This document shows positions 27,643 through 37,062 of a stretch of DNA of 64,000 bases, one piece after another. This DNA comes from Brugia malayi (lineage: Eukaryota > Nematoda > Chromadorea > Rhabditida > Onchocercidae), in contig NW_025062479.1 in the NCBI RefSeq assembly GCF_000002995.4, positions 9,353,721 to 9,417,720 on the forward strand. Reading direction: 5' to 3'. Under the pieces are notes generated by a model that did no database searches, was not told the DNA's origin, and saw nothing but the letters and a program-made list of their open reading frames with translations. A program made the translations under genes and the position numbers. The stretch's first letter is position 1. Each line of letters begins with the position of its first letter.

Positions 27643-27973
27643 TGTCGCGAATTATAATTTCGCGAAAAACTTCTAACTGTCGTGAAAGATGAAATATTTA
27701 AATTATTATATCCAAAACTGTTTAGGGAAATCATTACATTGTTAACAATCTTGTTTTTTCATCCATAGAAATTCTTCCATCTAATTTCCATTCATTAAAT
27801 CAGTCTTATATATAAACCAACCAATCCTTCTATAACCATCATTTGCTTTATGTTTTGAGTGGTATTAGGATGCGTCTAATACTTTATAATTTCGTATTAT
27901 TTCACCATTTTTATATTATTGCATTTTATATAGTTTACGTGTTTGTTAATCGGTGTAGCATCCGTACGATATG

Positions 27974-27979
27974 TATAAA
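27974..27979 (+). promoter_or_regulatory. TATA box of the LTR
   Basis: TATAAA within the LTR, its first base 35 nt before the first G of the embedded SL1 sequence. This is the spacing expected between a TATA box and a start site. The right LTR has the same signal at 35450-35455. Confidence 0.6.
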
Positions 27980-28002
27980 GCGCTATTATTTGCCTCATGT
28001 TA

Positions 28003-28008
28003 AATAAA
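28003..28008 (+). terminator. LTR polyadenylation signal
   Basis: AATAAA directly abutting the SL1 sequence. In the right LTR the equivalent signal (35479-35484) would place cleavage roughly 10-30 nt later, inside or just after SL1. Confidence 0.55.
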
Positions 28009-28030
28009 GGTTTAATTACCCAAGTTTGAG
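28009..28030 (+). other. Exact SL1 spliced-leader sequence inside the left LTR
   Basis: All 22 bases equal the conserved nematode SL1 exon, from GGTTTAATT to CCAAGTTTGAG. It is followed by GTTTAT, so the base after the leader begins a GT as in a true SL RNA gene. It is not followed by an SL-RNA-like body or Sm site that I can recognise. Its position relative to TATAAA and AATAAA marks the likely start of the R region. Confidence 0.95.
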
Positions 28031-28107
28031 GTTTATTAATCTTCCTACTGTATTGCAACAATTCGAATATCCACCAACAGACAACCTTTCACGACAAAAA
28101 TAATTTT

Positions 28108-28127
28108 TGGTGCCACGAGCCGGGAAC
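28108..28127 (+). other. Putative primer-binding site
   Basis: Starts TGGTGCCACGAG, with the TGG expected as the complement of a tRNA CCA end, 11 nt after the LTR. Which tRNA would prime is not clear to me; the complement ends TCGTGGCACCA. The gap to the LTR is longer than usual, so this is tentative. Confidence 0.45.
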
Positions 28128-29204
28128 ATGTCAAGCCACATTATCGCGAGCTTTCAACCGGCAAAGGAAAGGTTAGTCAGTCTTCTTAAAGAAGTAAATC
28201 AACTGGAGATCAAATTTCCAGATCCAAATATGACAATAGAAGAAAAAGAAGATTTTTATGTGATAAGAAAAAGAGTGTTAGAAGATAAACTTCGAAGAAT
28301 CCAATTATGCGTGACTACGCTTGAATCTATCAACGATAAATGGTTCACATATACTCAACAAATCGTCACGATGAAAAGAAGAGAAGAAGAGGAAGAAAAA
28401 TACAAAACAGTAACAGAAGGTGACCAAGGAATATTTCAATTATTACACGAAGGAAAGGAAGCGATAATAACACTGACAATGCACATGGATGAAGTCGACC
28501 AAAACTTAAAACAACTCTCAAAGGAGTTGACGAACAAACAAACAAAAGAAGAAGCAAAATTTACTCCTTCTTCAAATATTAATGTAAATCTTCCTCATTT
28601 ATCGCTCCCTACTTTCGATGGAGACCCAAGACAATGGCGACAATTTTGGAGCAGTTTTAACGCAGCAGTCCACACACAAGCGATTCCAGAAATACAAAAA
28701 TTGAATTACTTGTACTCATGTCTTAAAGGAAAGGCTCTACAAGCAATATCTGGATATGATATAGCTCCAGAGAATTATGAAGTCATCAGAAAACTGCTCA
28801 ATGAAAAATATGGCGACCACTCAATAGTAACAACATTACTATACAACGAACTCCAATCAATTAAACGAAATGAAAGAGAATGGATTGGAACAATTGAAAA
28901 TATAGAACGAGTACTGCGCCAGTTAGAAGCTCTAGGAGAAAGCCTTGAGCATTCAAATATTGAAATCATGATCGAGAGCAAGTTGCCATTATGGATATTA
29001 AATAAAGTATATAAACATAAGAAGAAGGACATGCCTTGGTCAATTCTCAAACTAAGAAACTTTTTAACAAGTTTAGTTAATGTGAATGAACAGATTAGAA
29101 ACTGTCAACATTCACTCACTCAGCTCAATATTAAATCTACAACTACCAAACAGGAACAAAAACAACGATACAATCCCGGAGAACTTCAGCACTGTCGACA
29201 ATAA
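28128..29204 (+). CDS. BEL/Pao gag
   Basis: An open frame of about 358 codons from the ATG at 28128 (MSSHIIASFQ). The first part is rich in charged coiled-coil sequence. It is followed by the gag-like DUF1759 pattern: LPHLSLPTFDGDPRQWRQFW and the KLNYLYSCLKGKALQAISGY stretch. In the family this part forms the particle and binds RNA. The frame ends at a TAA at 29202 where a shift is needed to reach the zinc knuckles. Confidence 0.9.
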   Translation: MSSHIIASFQPAKERLVSLLKEVNQLEIKFPDPNMTIEEKEDFYVIRKRVLEDKLRRIQLCVTTLESINDKWFTYTQQIVTMKRREEEEEKYKTVTEGDQGIFQLLHEGKEAIITLTMHMDEVDQNLKQLSKELTNKQTKEEAKFTPSSNINVNLPHLSLPTFDGDPRQWRQFWSSFNAAVHTQAIPEIQKLNYLYSCLKGKALQAISGYDIAPENYEVIRKLLNEKYGDHSIVTTLLYNELQSIKRNEREWIGTIENIERVLRQLEALGESLEHSNIEIMIESKLPLWILNKVYKHKKKDMPWSILKLRNFLTSLVNVNEQIRNCQHSLTQLNIKSTTTKQEQKQRYNPGELQHCRQ

Positions 29205-29710
29205 AGGATAATCAAAATACTTCAAAAACTACAACAACGAAAAGACGACCATGTGTATTCTGCAATCAAGATCATTGGGACAGCGATTGCGTGAACTACA
29301 CGACTCTCAATGCTCGACTTAGTCGTCTCAAAGTATTGAAGAAATGTACTATTTGTCTTAGAGACAGTCACAAAGGACAGAATTGTAATGTCAAAAAACA
29401 ATGTTTTTATTGCAAAAGCTTACATAATAGTGCTTTATGTAATAAAAGGAATTCACTTTCTTTAAACAATACAATGTCTCAAAGAAATGAAGAGCAAGAA
29501 AGAATTGAACCTTCGAAACGAAAGGATTGTTCAACTTCCCTCTACAACTCGACATTAACAACTCGATCCAAACAGACAAAGGAAACTTTACTTTTATGTA
29601 AGGAGATAAAGGTTTTTAATCCATCACAACCTCAACTACAACAAAATGCCCTTGCATTATTTGATATTGGATCGCAACTCTCCTTCATCTCTAAAAAATT
29701 ATTACGTTAA
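29205..29710 (+). pseudogene. gag zinc knuckles and start of protease, shifted frame
   Basis: In another frame than gag. Cysteine-rich knuckles follow each other (CVFCNQDHWDSDC, CTICLRDSHKGQNC, CFYCKSLHNSALC). The aspartic protease site then reads LALFDIGSQLSF; the usual Asp-Thr/Ser-Gly is Asp-Ile-Gly here. A TAA at 29708 interrupts the same frame before pol continues. Confidence 0.85.
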
Positions 29711-31159
29711 TTAAAGTTAACCGAAACAGAAACTCAAATTATGAGAATAACTCCATTTGGTATGAAAGAACCGAAATCATGTCCCACTGCTCGCATACAA
29801 CTAAATGTGCTAACTACAGGAAGCGAAATCATACCATTACAAGCAAATATAATTGATTATTTAACGAACGAACTGCAGGTAGTGGAGACATCAAATGTAC
29901 TTCAAATTCAAAATTTAACAAATTATTGGAAAAAACCTGACGTATTGATTGGAGCTGACTATTTTTTCAAATTTATTAGTCTACGAGAAATCAAAGAATT
30001 AAAATCAGGGCATATGTTGGTTCAATCAAAAGTTGGTCCTATGATTGCTGGAAGTGGAGATATTGAGAAACTTTGTAAGAACGAATTATATCCTAAAGAA
30101 GTAGTATATTCTACAAATGCCAATATTAACTCGGAGCTAGAAAAATTTTGGAAATTAGAAACGATTGGTATTCAAAAATCACCTCAAGATGATGATGAAG
30201 CTTTAAAGCATTTCAAACGGACCATCATCAAACAGGGTAAAAGATATCAGGTTTGTTGGCCATGGAAGGACTCCAAACAAAAATTAAGCAATAATTATGG
30301 ATTATGCCTGGGACGATTGAAGAATTTGATCAACCGTCTACAACATAATTCAAATCTCCATTCATATCATCAAATACTTATGGATCAACTACATTCAGGT
30401 ATAATTGAAGAAGTACCTCCAAAGGATGAGGTAGGCGTTATTCATTACTTACCACATCATGAAGTATTAACTCCTAGTAAATCAACAACTAAATTAAGAA
30501 TAGTATATGATGCCTCAGCACATCACAAAGGTTTTAAAAGCTTAAATGAAGTACTATATCGAGGTCCAGTAATGTTACCGGATTTAGTTGGAGTAATATT
30601 ACGTTTTCAGATGATGAAAATAGTAATAACCGCTGATATCGAAAAGGCATTTTTACAACTAGAACTACAAAATGAGGAAAGAAATTGTACACGTTTTCTT
30701 TGGTTGGATGATATTGATAAAGAACTAACCAATGAAAATATAAAACGTTACCGATTTAAGAGAGTTCCTTTTGGAATAATATCCTCACCCTTCTTATTAG
30801 CAGCAACATTAAATTACCACCTAGAAAATCATGGTAGTGAATTGGCATGGGAGATAAGAAAGAACTTATACGTAGACAACGTTATTATATCAGCTAATGG
30901 AACAGAAGAGGCCTTATATAAATATGAAAGAACGGAAGAAATTTTTGGTGAAGCATCAATGAACATAAGAGAATTTCTTTCAAATGACGAAAAATTTAAT
31001 GAAAGAATACCTGAATGCGACCTAAGCCAAACAAACCAGGAAATTTTTCTTGGTCTTAAATGGAACCATGAACGAGATATTATCCGTGTGGCACTGAAAC
31101 TATGGATAGGGAAAAGTTTAACAAAGAGGACTATCCTACAATTCATAGCTTCTCAATAA
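29711..31159 (+). pseudogene. pol: protease remainder and reverse transcriptase
   Basis: Same frame as the preceding segment. The first 110 codons hold the rest of the DUF1758-type protease (LIGADYFFKF). Reverse transcriptase follows: KLRIVYDASAHHKG, ITADIEKAFLQLEL, RFKRVPFGIISSPF and the polymerase box YVDN at about 30869. The second catalytic Asp of the usual YVDD is Asn, which should impair polymerisation. The segment ends at a TAA at 31157, just before DPLGLLVP, where the family normally reads straight through. Confidence 0.9.
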
Positions 31160-31963
31160 GATCCATTGGGTCTTCTCGTTCCCATAATGATCAAACTTAA
31201 ATTATTCATACAACACTTATGGAAAGAAAATATTCCATGGGATCAATCTTTAAACAAACAAGACGAACAACAGTGGATAAATCTCATCAAAGAATGGCCA
31301 ACAAATATAATAGAGCTGCCAAGATTTGTAATGGAAACTTCACAATTAACAGAATTCCATATATTTACTGACGCTTCGAAAGTTGCCTATTCTGCAGCTA
31401 TTTATATTCTCAATCATGGATATCAAAACACATATTCGAATTCATTTTTGATTTATGCTAAATCTCGAATTGCTCCAATTAAAGGTATGTCAATTCCTAG
31501 ACTTGAATTATTATCTGTACTAATTGGAGTAAGAGCAACTCAGTTCGTATTGAAACAATTAAATCTTGAAAATAATCAAGTTACTTTGTGGATGGATTCA
31601 AAATGTGTTCTTTACTGGATCCAGAACTATACAAAGCTGCTTCCCAGATTTGTACAAAATCGCATCGAAGAAATACGGAAATCTAACTTCGAATTAAAAT
31701 ACATACCAAGTGATCAAAATCCAGCAGATATAGCCACCAAAGGAGTATCACCACTTAAACTCCAAAATTGTAAACAATGGTGGAAAGGACCTCGATGGCT
31801 GGAACTCAAGAAATCTGAATGGCCAAAGTGCAAACTTCGCTATTCAGGAAACGATGAATTTGCAGAAGCAATTGCTTTGAATTTAACAAAGATGACTCAA
31901 ACTTTTAAAAGGATACAATTGAATTTATTGACGAATGTCGCTTCAGCAGTTGGACAAAACTAA
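31160..31963 (+). pseudogene. pol: Pao-type RNase H
   Basis: Continues in the RT frame after the stop. Family landmarks: DPLGLLVPIMI, IFTDASKVAYSAAIY, SRIAPIKGMSIPRLELL, TLWMDSKCVLYWIQN and SDQNPADIATKG. The frame is lost near 31.91 kb, and the sequence continues in another frame towards the integrase. Confidence 0.9.
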
Positions 31964-33084
31964 TTCGAGTAACTGTTTGGACTTTTAGATTTATTAAACA
32001 AACCTGCAAAAAGAAATTAGTGTGGCTAGAACCATTATCCGTAAAAAAGAAATATATGACTAAAGTTGATTACGATATAGCAGAGACCATGCTGATCAAA
32101 CAGGCCCAATCACAGATGCTAACGGAGGACGAAAAGGAAAAATGGAATCTATACCTAGATGAAAGTGATAATTTATGGAAATTAATGGACCGACTGGAAA
32201 ATTCAGAATTAACGGACGAAAGCAAATATCTCATATATTTACCAAACCATAATTATATTACTGATCTTATTATTTTACACAAGCATAATGAATTATATCA
32301 CGCAGGTATTGCACATACGTTATCTGAATTAAGACGAAAATATTGGATACCGAAAGGAAGAGCTGCTGTAAAACGAATCATAAACCTATGCTGTTATTGC
32401 ATTCGCTGGAAAGCTAAACCGTTTAAACTGCCAGCGATGCCAAGTTTACCAGAAACACGAGTAAAACGATCCAGGACCTTCGAACAAGTCGGCCTTGATT
32501 ATATGGGTCCTCTTTCAGTCAAATCTAATACTGGTCTAGTCAAAAGATGGATAGCACTTTTTACGTGCTTCACTATCAGAGCGGTGCATCTTGAAATGGC
32601 GGAGAATTTATCTGCCGAGAATTTTTCACATGTTTTAAGAAGATTTATCGCTCGACGTGGATATCCAAAATTAATATTAAGCGATAATGCAAGCCAATTT
32701 CAACTGGTATTCAAAATCATTATGGAAGAAAACGCTAACTTTTTGGCTACAAAGGGTATGATATGGAAAAATACTACACCAAGAGCACCATGGGGGGGTG
32801 GTGTATATGAAAGACTTATAGGACTCACAAAAAGGGCATTAAGAAGAGCAATAGGAAGAAAACTTCTAAAGGAAGGAGAATTAATAACATTAATAGTTGA
32901 AATAGAAGGAATCCTTAATACCCGTCCATTAACTTATGTAGGGTTTGACGACTACAGAATCATTCGTCCAATTGATTTTATATCACCTATGGCTTCATTA
33001 GATCTACCAATAAATTATGATAGTGACCAAGATGAATATACCCCTTATACAATAAAGACTAAAGATAAATTAGTCAAGTATTAG
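31930..33084 (+). pseudogene. pol: integrase
   Basis: Begins with FIDECRFSSW in the shifted frame, then the HHCC zinc domain (HKHNELYHAG and CCYCIRW). The catalytic core carries Asp in GLDYMGP (32497), Asp in LSDNAS (32683) and Glu in VYERLIG (32809), so the D,D-E triad is retained. A TAG at 33082 replaces a codon inside the frame, which reads on into the DUF5641 part. Confidence 0.9.
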
Positions 33085-33309
33085 ACTACCACTCTTAACA
33101 CATTAGATGTCTTTTGGAAGTTGTGGAAAGAAGAATATCTTACAAGTCTTAGAGAACGCACACAGAGAGAATTAAAATCACCTAGAATAGTAGAAAAAAG
33201 AGTACCACATGAAAATGAGATAGTATTACTAAATGAACCAGAAATACCTCGTGGTGTATGGAAATTGGCAAGGATAATAAAAATAATCGAGGATGGGATG
33301 GAAAAATAA
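33085..33309 (+). pseudogene. pol C-terminal DUF5641-like segment
   Basis: Continues the integrase frame after the TAG with [16 protein letters not shown] and [15 protein letters not shown], then ends. The rest of the domain ([14 protein letters not shown]) is in the next frame. A one- or two-base change near 33.29 kb is implied. Confidence 0.8.
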
Positions 33310-35093
33310 GGAGTGCAACAATACAATTACCGAATGGAAAACAAATCGATCGATCAATAAATATGCTTTATCCTATGGAAATAGATGCTACTGAAGATAA
33401 AGAAGAAAAAGTGGAAGATGAACCAAAAGAACCCATTGCTCGACGAACCAGAAGTGCTAAAAAATCACAAACTACAATCTATGCAAAGGACAAGTCTAAT
33501 CTTTTGATAAAAACTTTATCATTAATAACGATGATGTCATTAATACCAAGACAGGTATTAGCCAACAATAGCTGTAATTGGATTACTGGAGTACCCTTTA
33601 ATACTCCTGAAAAATGGAATTGTGAAGAAATTATTCACAAAAATGCTACATATCACAAAGTGGATGTGTACACACGCACCCATGCAAGAATACCAGCTAT
33701 AAAATGTAGTAACATTACACGGACTGTATGCACGAAAGCTTTTCTCAGAATATCGCTATCGGTAGTATCAGACCATACGTCTACTACCGCAACTTCCTCA
33801 CAATTCTGCAGATATTTAAATGTTCGAAAACAAATGAACGGAATTGGACTAATTCAATCTTCTCCTAATCAATGGATAACGAATAAGGAAATACAATACT
33901 CCTATGGATGGTTAGGAGTTAACTGTCAATCAACGTCAAACTTCATATTAACTCAAGGAGAAATTCTTTTCTATGATGGAAGAGGGTTAGTCTCTAACCT
34001 TGAAGATATAAAAGACTGTTCGACACAAAAGGGTCAATGCATAACGAATACTAGCATTATCATATGGAATAGCAATGATACGACCAATCATTGTTTATAT
34101 CGAAAGATCGGAAGATTCAAGGCTACAAAGTATAACAACCACTTCATCATCGATGAGATACAAGCATCGCTTATAATTGATAAAAACCCCCCTGTATTAA
34201 ACACCAAAATTTGTAGATTCACCTCTCCAATTTTAATGCAGGGCGATATAGTTATTGAACTAGACGTTGAAGATGACTCGAACTCTACTACAAAATTCAA
34301 ACGAAGAATAACAAATAAACTATTAATGATGGAAAAGACTCCGGATAGAAAGTACGATCCTGAAAATGTAAAACTTCAATACCTTTCTGATTCACTAAGA
34401 CAAGAATTCCTTCAACAACTCAAAGAAACACAGCAGAGAAGTTGCCAAAATAGAAATAACCTATTACTTTTGATCAAATGGCTATCAATCAGCAATCCTA
34501 CCCTTGCCACGAAACTAATACTTCAAAGAAACGATGTGATAGCTAAAAGAATTAACGGAAATTTGATGGTGGCTCCTTGCAAATCAGAACAATCAACAAT
34601 TGAAAATATCGAATTCAAAGGAGATTTAATAAGTAAGTTTGAAATTGAAAGAATTAATGCAGAATTGGAAATCCTAACTCAAACCCAAAAAACAATTAAT
34701 TCAATACCACATCAAATGAAGGATGAACTCTTTTGGCAAGAAATCTCTGAAGAAGGAGAAGAAATTATCAAACAAATGGAAAGGGAATTCGATGAAATTG
34801 TTCTACCGATAGAAGAAGAATTTGAAAACTTGATAACAAACTGGAAATTGATTTTTATCTGTATAATAATCGTGACATTATTAACTATTTTAATTATTAT
34901 TAAGTGGAAATTTAAATTAGTTCAATCTCTCCTTTGTAATACTTCAAAACGAAATTCAAATCAAAGTACCATCATTACTCTCCCTATAGAAGCACAACAC
35001 ACTCAATTTCTAACTAAAGAAGAAATCCCACCTATTAAACTTCATACATTTAACTATATACCTCAAAATCACTCTCTCAAAATTACTTCTTAA
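33310..35093 (+). CDS. Envelope-like membrane glycoprotein of the element
   Basis: One open frame covers the DUF5641 end, a basic linker (ARRTRSAKK) and an envelope-like protein, without any stop for about 590 codons. It has a hydrophobic signal-like stretch (LLIKTLSLITMMSLIPRQVL, about 33.50-33.56 kb), a long Cys- and Asn-rich ectodomain and an acidic coiled-coil-like region. One strong membrane helix lies near the C-terminus (LIFICIIIVTLLTILIIIKW, about 34.85-34.91 kb), followed by a short basic tail. This is the layout of a class I-type or similar retroelement envelope. Nematode BEL elements are known to have captured envelope genes more than once. I cannot place this one in a viral family by eye. 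Confidence 0.75.
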
Positions 35094-35118
35094 AACAATT
35101 TCTCTCCCCCTTTGGGAG

Positions 35119-35572
35119 TGTCGCGAATTATAATTTCGCGAAAAACTTCTAACTGTCGTGAAAGACGAAATATTTAAATTATTATATCCAAAACTGTTTA
35201 GGGAAATCATTACATTGTTAACAATCTTGTTTTTTCATCCATAGAAATTCTTCCATCTAATTTCCATTCATTAAATCAGTCTTATATATAAACCAACCAA
35301 TCCTTCTATAACCATCATTTGCTTTATGTTTTGGGTGGTATTAGGATGCGTCTAATACTTTATAATTTCGTATTATTTCACCATTTTTATATTATTGCAT
35401 TTTATATAGCTTACGTGTTTGTTAATCGGTGTAGCATCCGTACGATATGTATAAAGCGCTATTATTTGCCTCATGTTAAATAAAGGTTTAATTACCCAAG
35501 TTTGAGGTTTATTAATCTTCCTACTGTATTGCAACAATTCGAATATCCACCAACAGACAACCTTTCACGACA
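35119..35572 (+). repeat. Right LTR of the BEL/Pao element
   Basis: 454 bp, 451 identical to the left copy, same TGTCGCG start and CACGACA end. The three differences include T/C changes and one A/G change. No convincing polypurine tract precedes it; the last bases before it are CCCCCTTTGGGAG. Confidence 0.97.
35485..35506 (+). other. Exact SL1 spliced-leader sequence inside the right LTR
   Basis: Same 22 bases and same surroundings as at 28009-28030 (TATAAA 35 nt before, AATAAA abutting). Both copies are unmutated although the LTRs have diverged at three other sites. Confidence 0.95.
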
Positions 35573-35577
35573 AATAG
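35573..35577. repeat. Target-site duplication, right
   Basis: AATAG directly after the right LTR, equal to 27638-27642. Confidence 0.95.
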
Positions 35578-35597
35578 ATATAGTTATTCCGATTCTT

Positions 35598-37062
35598 CTA
35601 AAGTACAAATGTTTCAAATTTTAAGAACAATCCTAGGAATGTAAGGTGATTCATTGGTCAATAAACTTTCGAAAAAGCTTTTGTAACGGAATTTCAAAAT
35701 GCCTAAAGATCATCATTGGAACGCTATAGTATGATTGTATTTGGGATTTCAGACTGAAATTGCCAGGAACATTCATTGCTACCTCCTGGATGAAACTATG
35801 ATATTGGATCTTTTTCTGTCTTAATCACTGGTTTGATTCTGGATGACTGTTAGTATAATAAAGACTGATTTGAATCTGTTTAAATTTATGTTTATCAAAT
35901 TGTTTTGCAGACTTTACTAAATTAAAAATGAGATATGCGATATATTCTTCATATTACAGTTACTAAAATGAAATGCCCTGTAAACTAACCCCAAATTTGT
36001 CAACTACTATTTTAGAAGCCTTAAAAATCACATCACCATCTGCTTTTGGATGCATAAGATATTTCAGCATATTCCATTCCAAATTCGTTGAGTTTATATC
36101 ATAAGAACTGGATATATTCAACAGGTAAAACGCTATTTGTTCCAGCACTTCGCTACTGTTTTGTTGTGTCACAATGGATGCGAATATATTTGTGATAATG
36201 CCGAGGAGTAAAATATACATAGCTTCAAAAATTTTCAGTAACATCTCCCTAAAATTCGCACTCAATGATATTCAAAAAATGAAATATAAAAAAAAAAAAA
36301 AACCATTATTAAAAATAAATATAACGTGCCTTGCATTATTTCCAGAAAAATGTTAATTTTCGGGAGAAGGAACTAATCCTGAAAAGAAAATGTTACCTTC
36401 AGTTGACTTATCTTTCTTTGTAAGGTAGATTATGATCTGTTACTACATGTTTCTGGAGTACTATAAACTACAAAAAACGATGAACAAGTCCCGCTCTGAT
36501 CCTCTGCGAATTATTTATCTCATAATTTGACATTACAGCAACTTGACTTATTCATGCATATTGTAGGGTTTTCTCAGTTTATTTGTCATCCTATATTAAT
36601 GATAAAATATTGCTCAGCTAAGAATCTTTGTCATTGTTTTTTGACACACAAATATTATGCAGATATTGGCTCATTGATTTTTTGATCTAAATAATTCAGT
36701 GAAAAGTAGTAAATTGCATTTTGGAATTCACAGCAAATGTTGAAAACTCACAGTACTGGAATTATTTACTCATTTGAGGAAGGTAATTAAGGACTAAGGT
36801 GTTTTGTATTAAAGTGCTCAAAATGAAGAGGAATTCACATGTAGTCTAGTACGGACATGTTCAAACATGTCCCATCGTAACTTCATCAGTAATATTATGA
36901 ACTGTTTTTGTCCGTAAGTATTTTGTAGCTGTTATTGTTATTTGTTAAAATTACTAGTTACTGTGTATTGCACGAAAAACTCGAAATTTTATAAATTAAT
37001 AAAAGAAATAAAATAATGAAAATACTCCATGTACAATAAATACAGTATAAAATTATTTGTAC
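35598..37062. other. Introns of the disrupted gene and unassigned sequence
   Basis: Apart from the exon at about 35978-36257 (part of the disrupted minus-strand gene) I see no supported coding sequence. An A-run lies at about 36290-36302. Confidence 0.4.

Larger units (their letters stand above)
27643..28096 (+). repeat. Left LTR of the BEL/Pao element
   Basis: 454 bp, TG...CA ends. It differs from the right LTR at three sites: T/C in GAAAGAYGAAA, A/G in TGTTTTGRGTGG and T/C in TATATAGYTTACG. From the signals inside, U3 would be 27643-28008, R would start at 28009, and U5 would run to 28096. Confidence 0.97.
27643..35572 (+). mobile_element. BEL/Pao LTR retrotransposon, full length, envelope-bearing
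   Basis: A 7930-bp element bounded by 454-bp LTRs that begin TGTCGCG and end CACGACA, with an AATAG target duplication. Order: LTR, putative primer site, gag, zinc knuckles, protease, reverse transcriptase, RNase H, integrase, DUF5641-like tail, envelope-like protein, LTR. This order (integrase last in pol) and the Pao-type RNase H and DUF1758/DUF5641 segments define BEL/Pao. The LTRs differ at only three positions, so insertion was recent. Yet gag-pol has three in-frame stops (29708, 31157, 33082) and frame changes near 29.2, 31.9 and 33.3 kb. It is therefore not autonomous as read, or the sequence carries errors. It lies antisense within the last coding exon of a host gene. Confidence 0.97.

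Noticed and set aside
28366..29050. Minus-strand open frames across gag
   Set aside because: Shadows of the gag frame on the plus strand; composition follows from the opposite codons.
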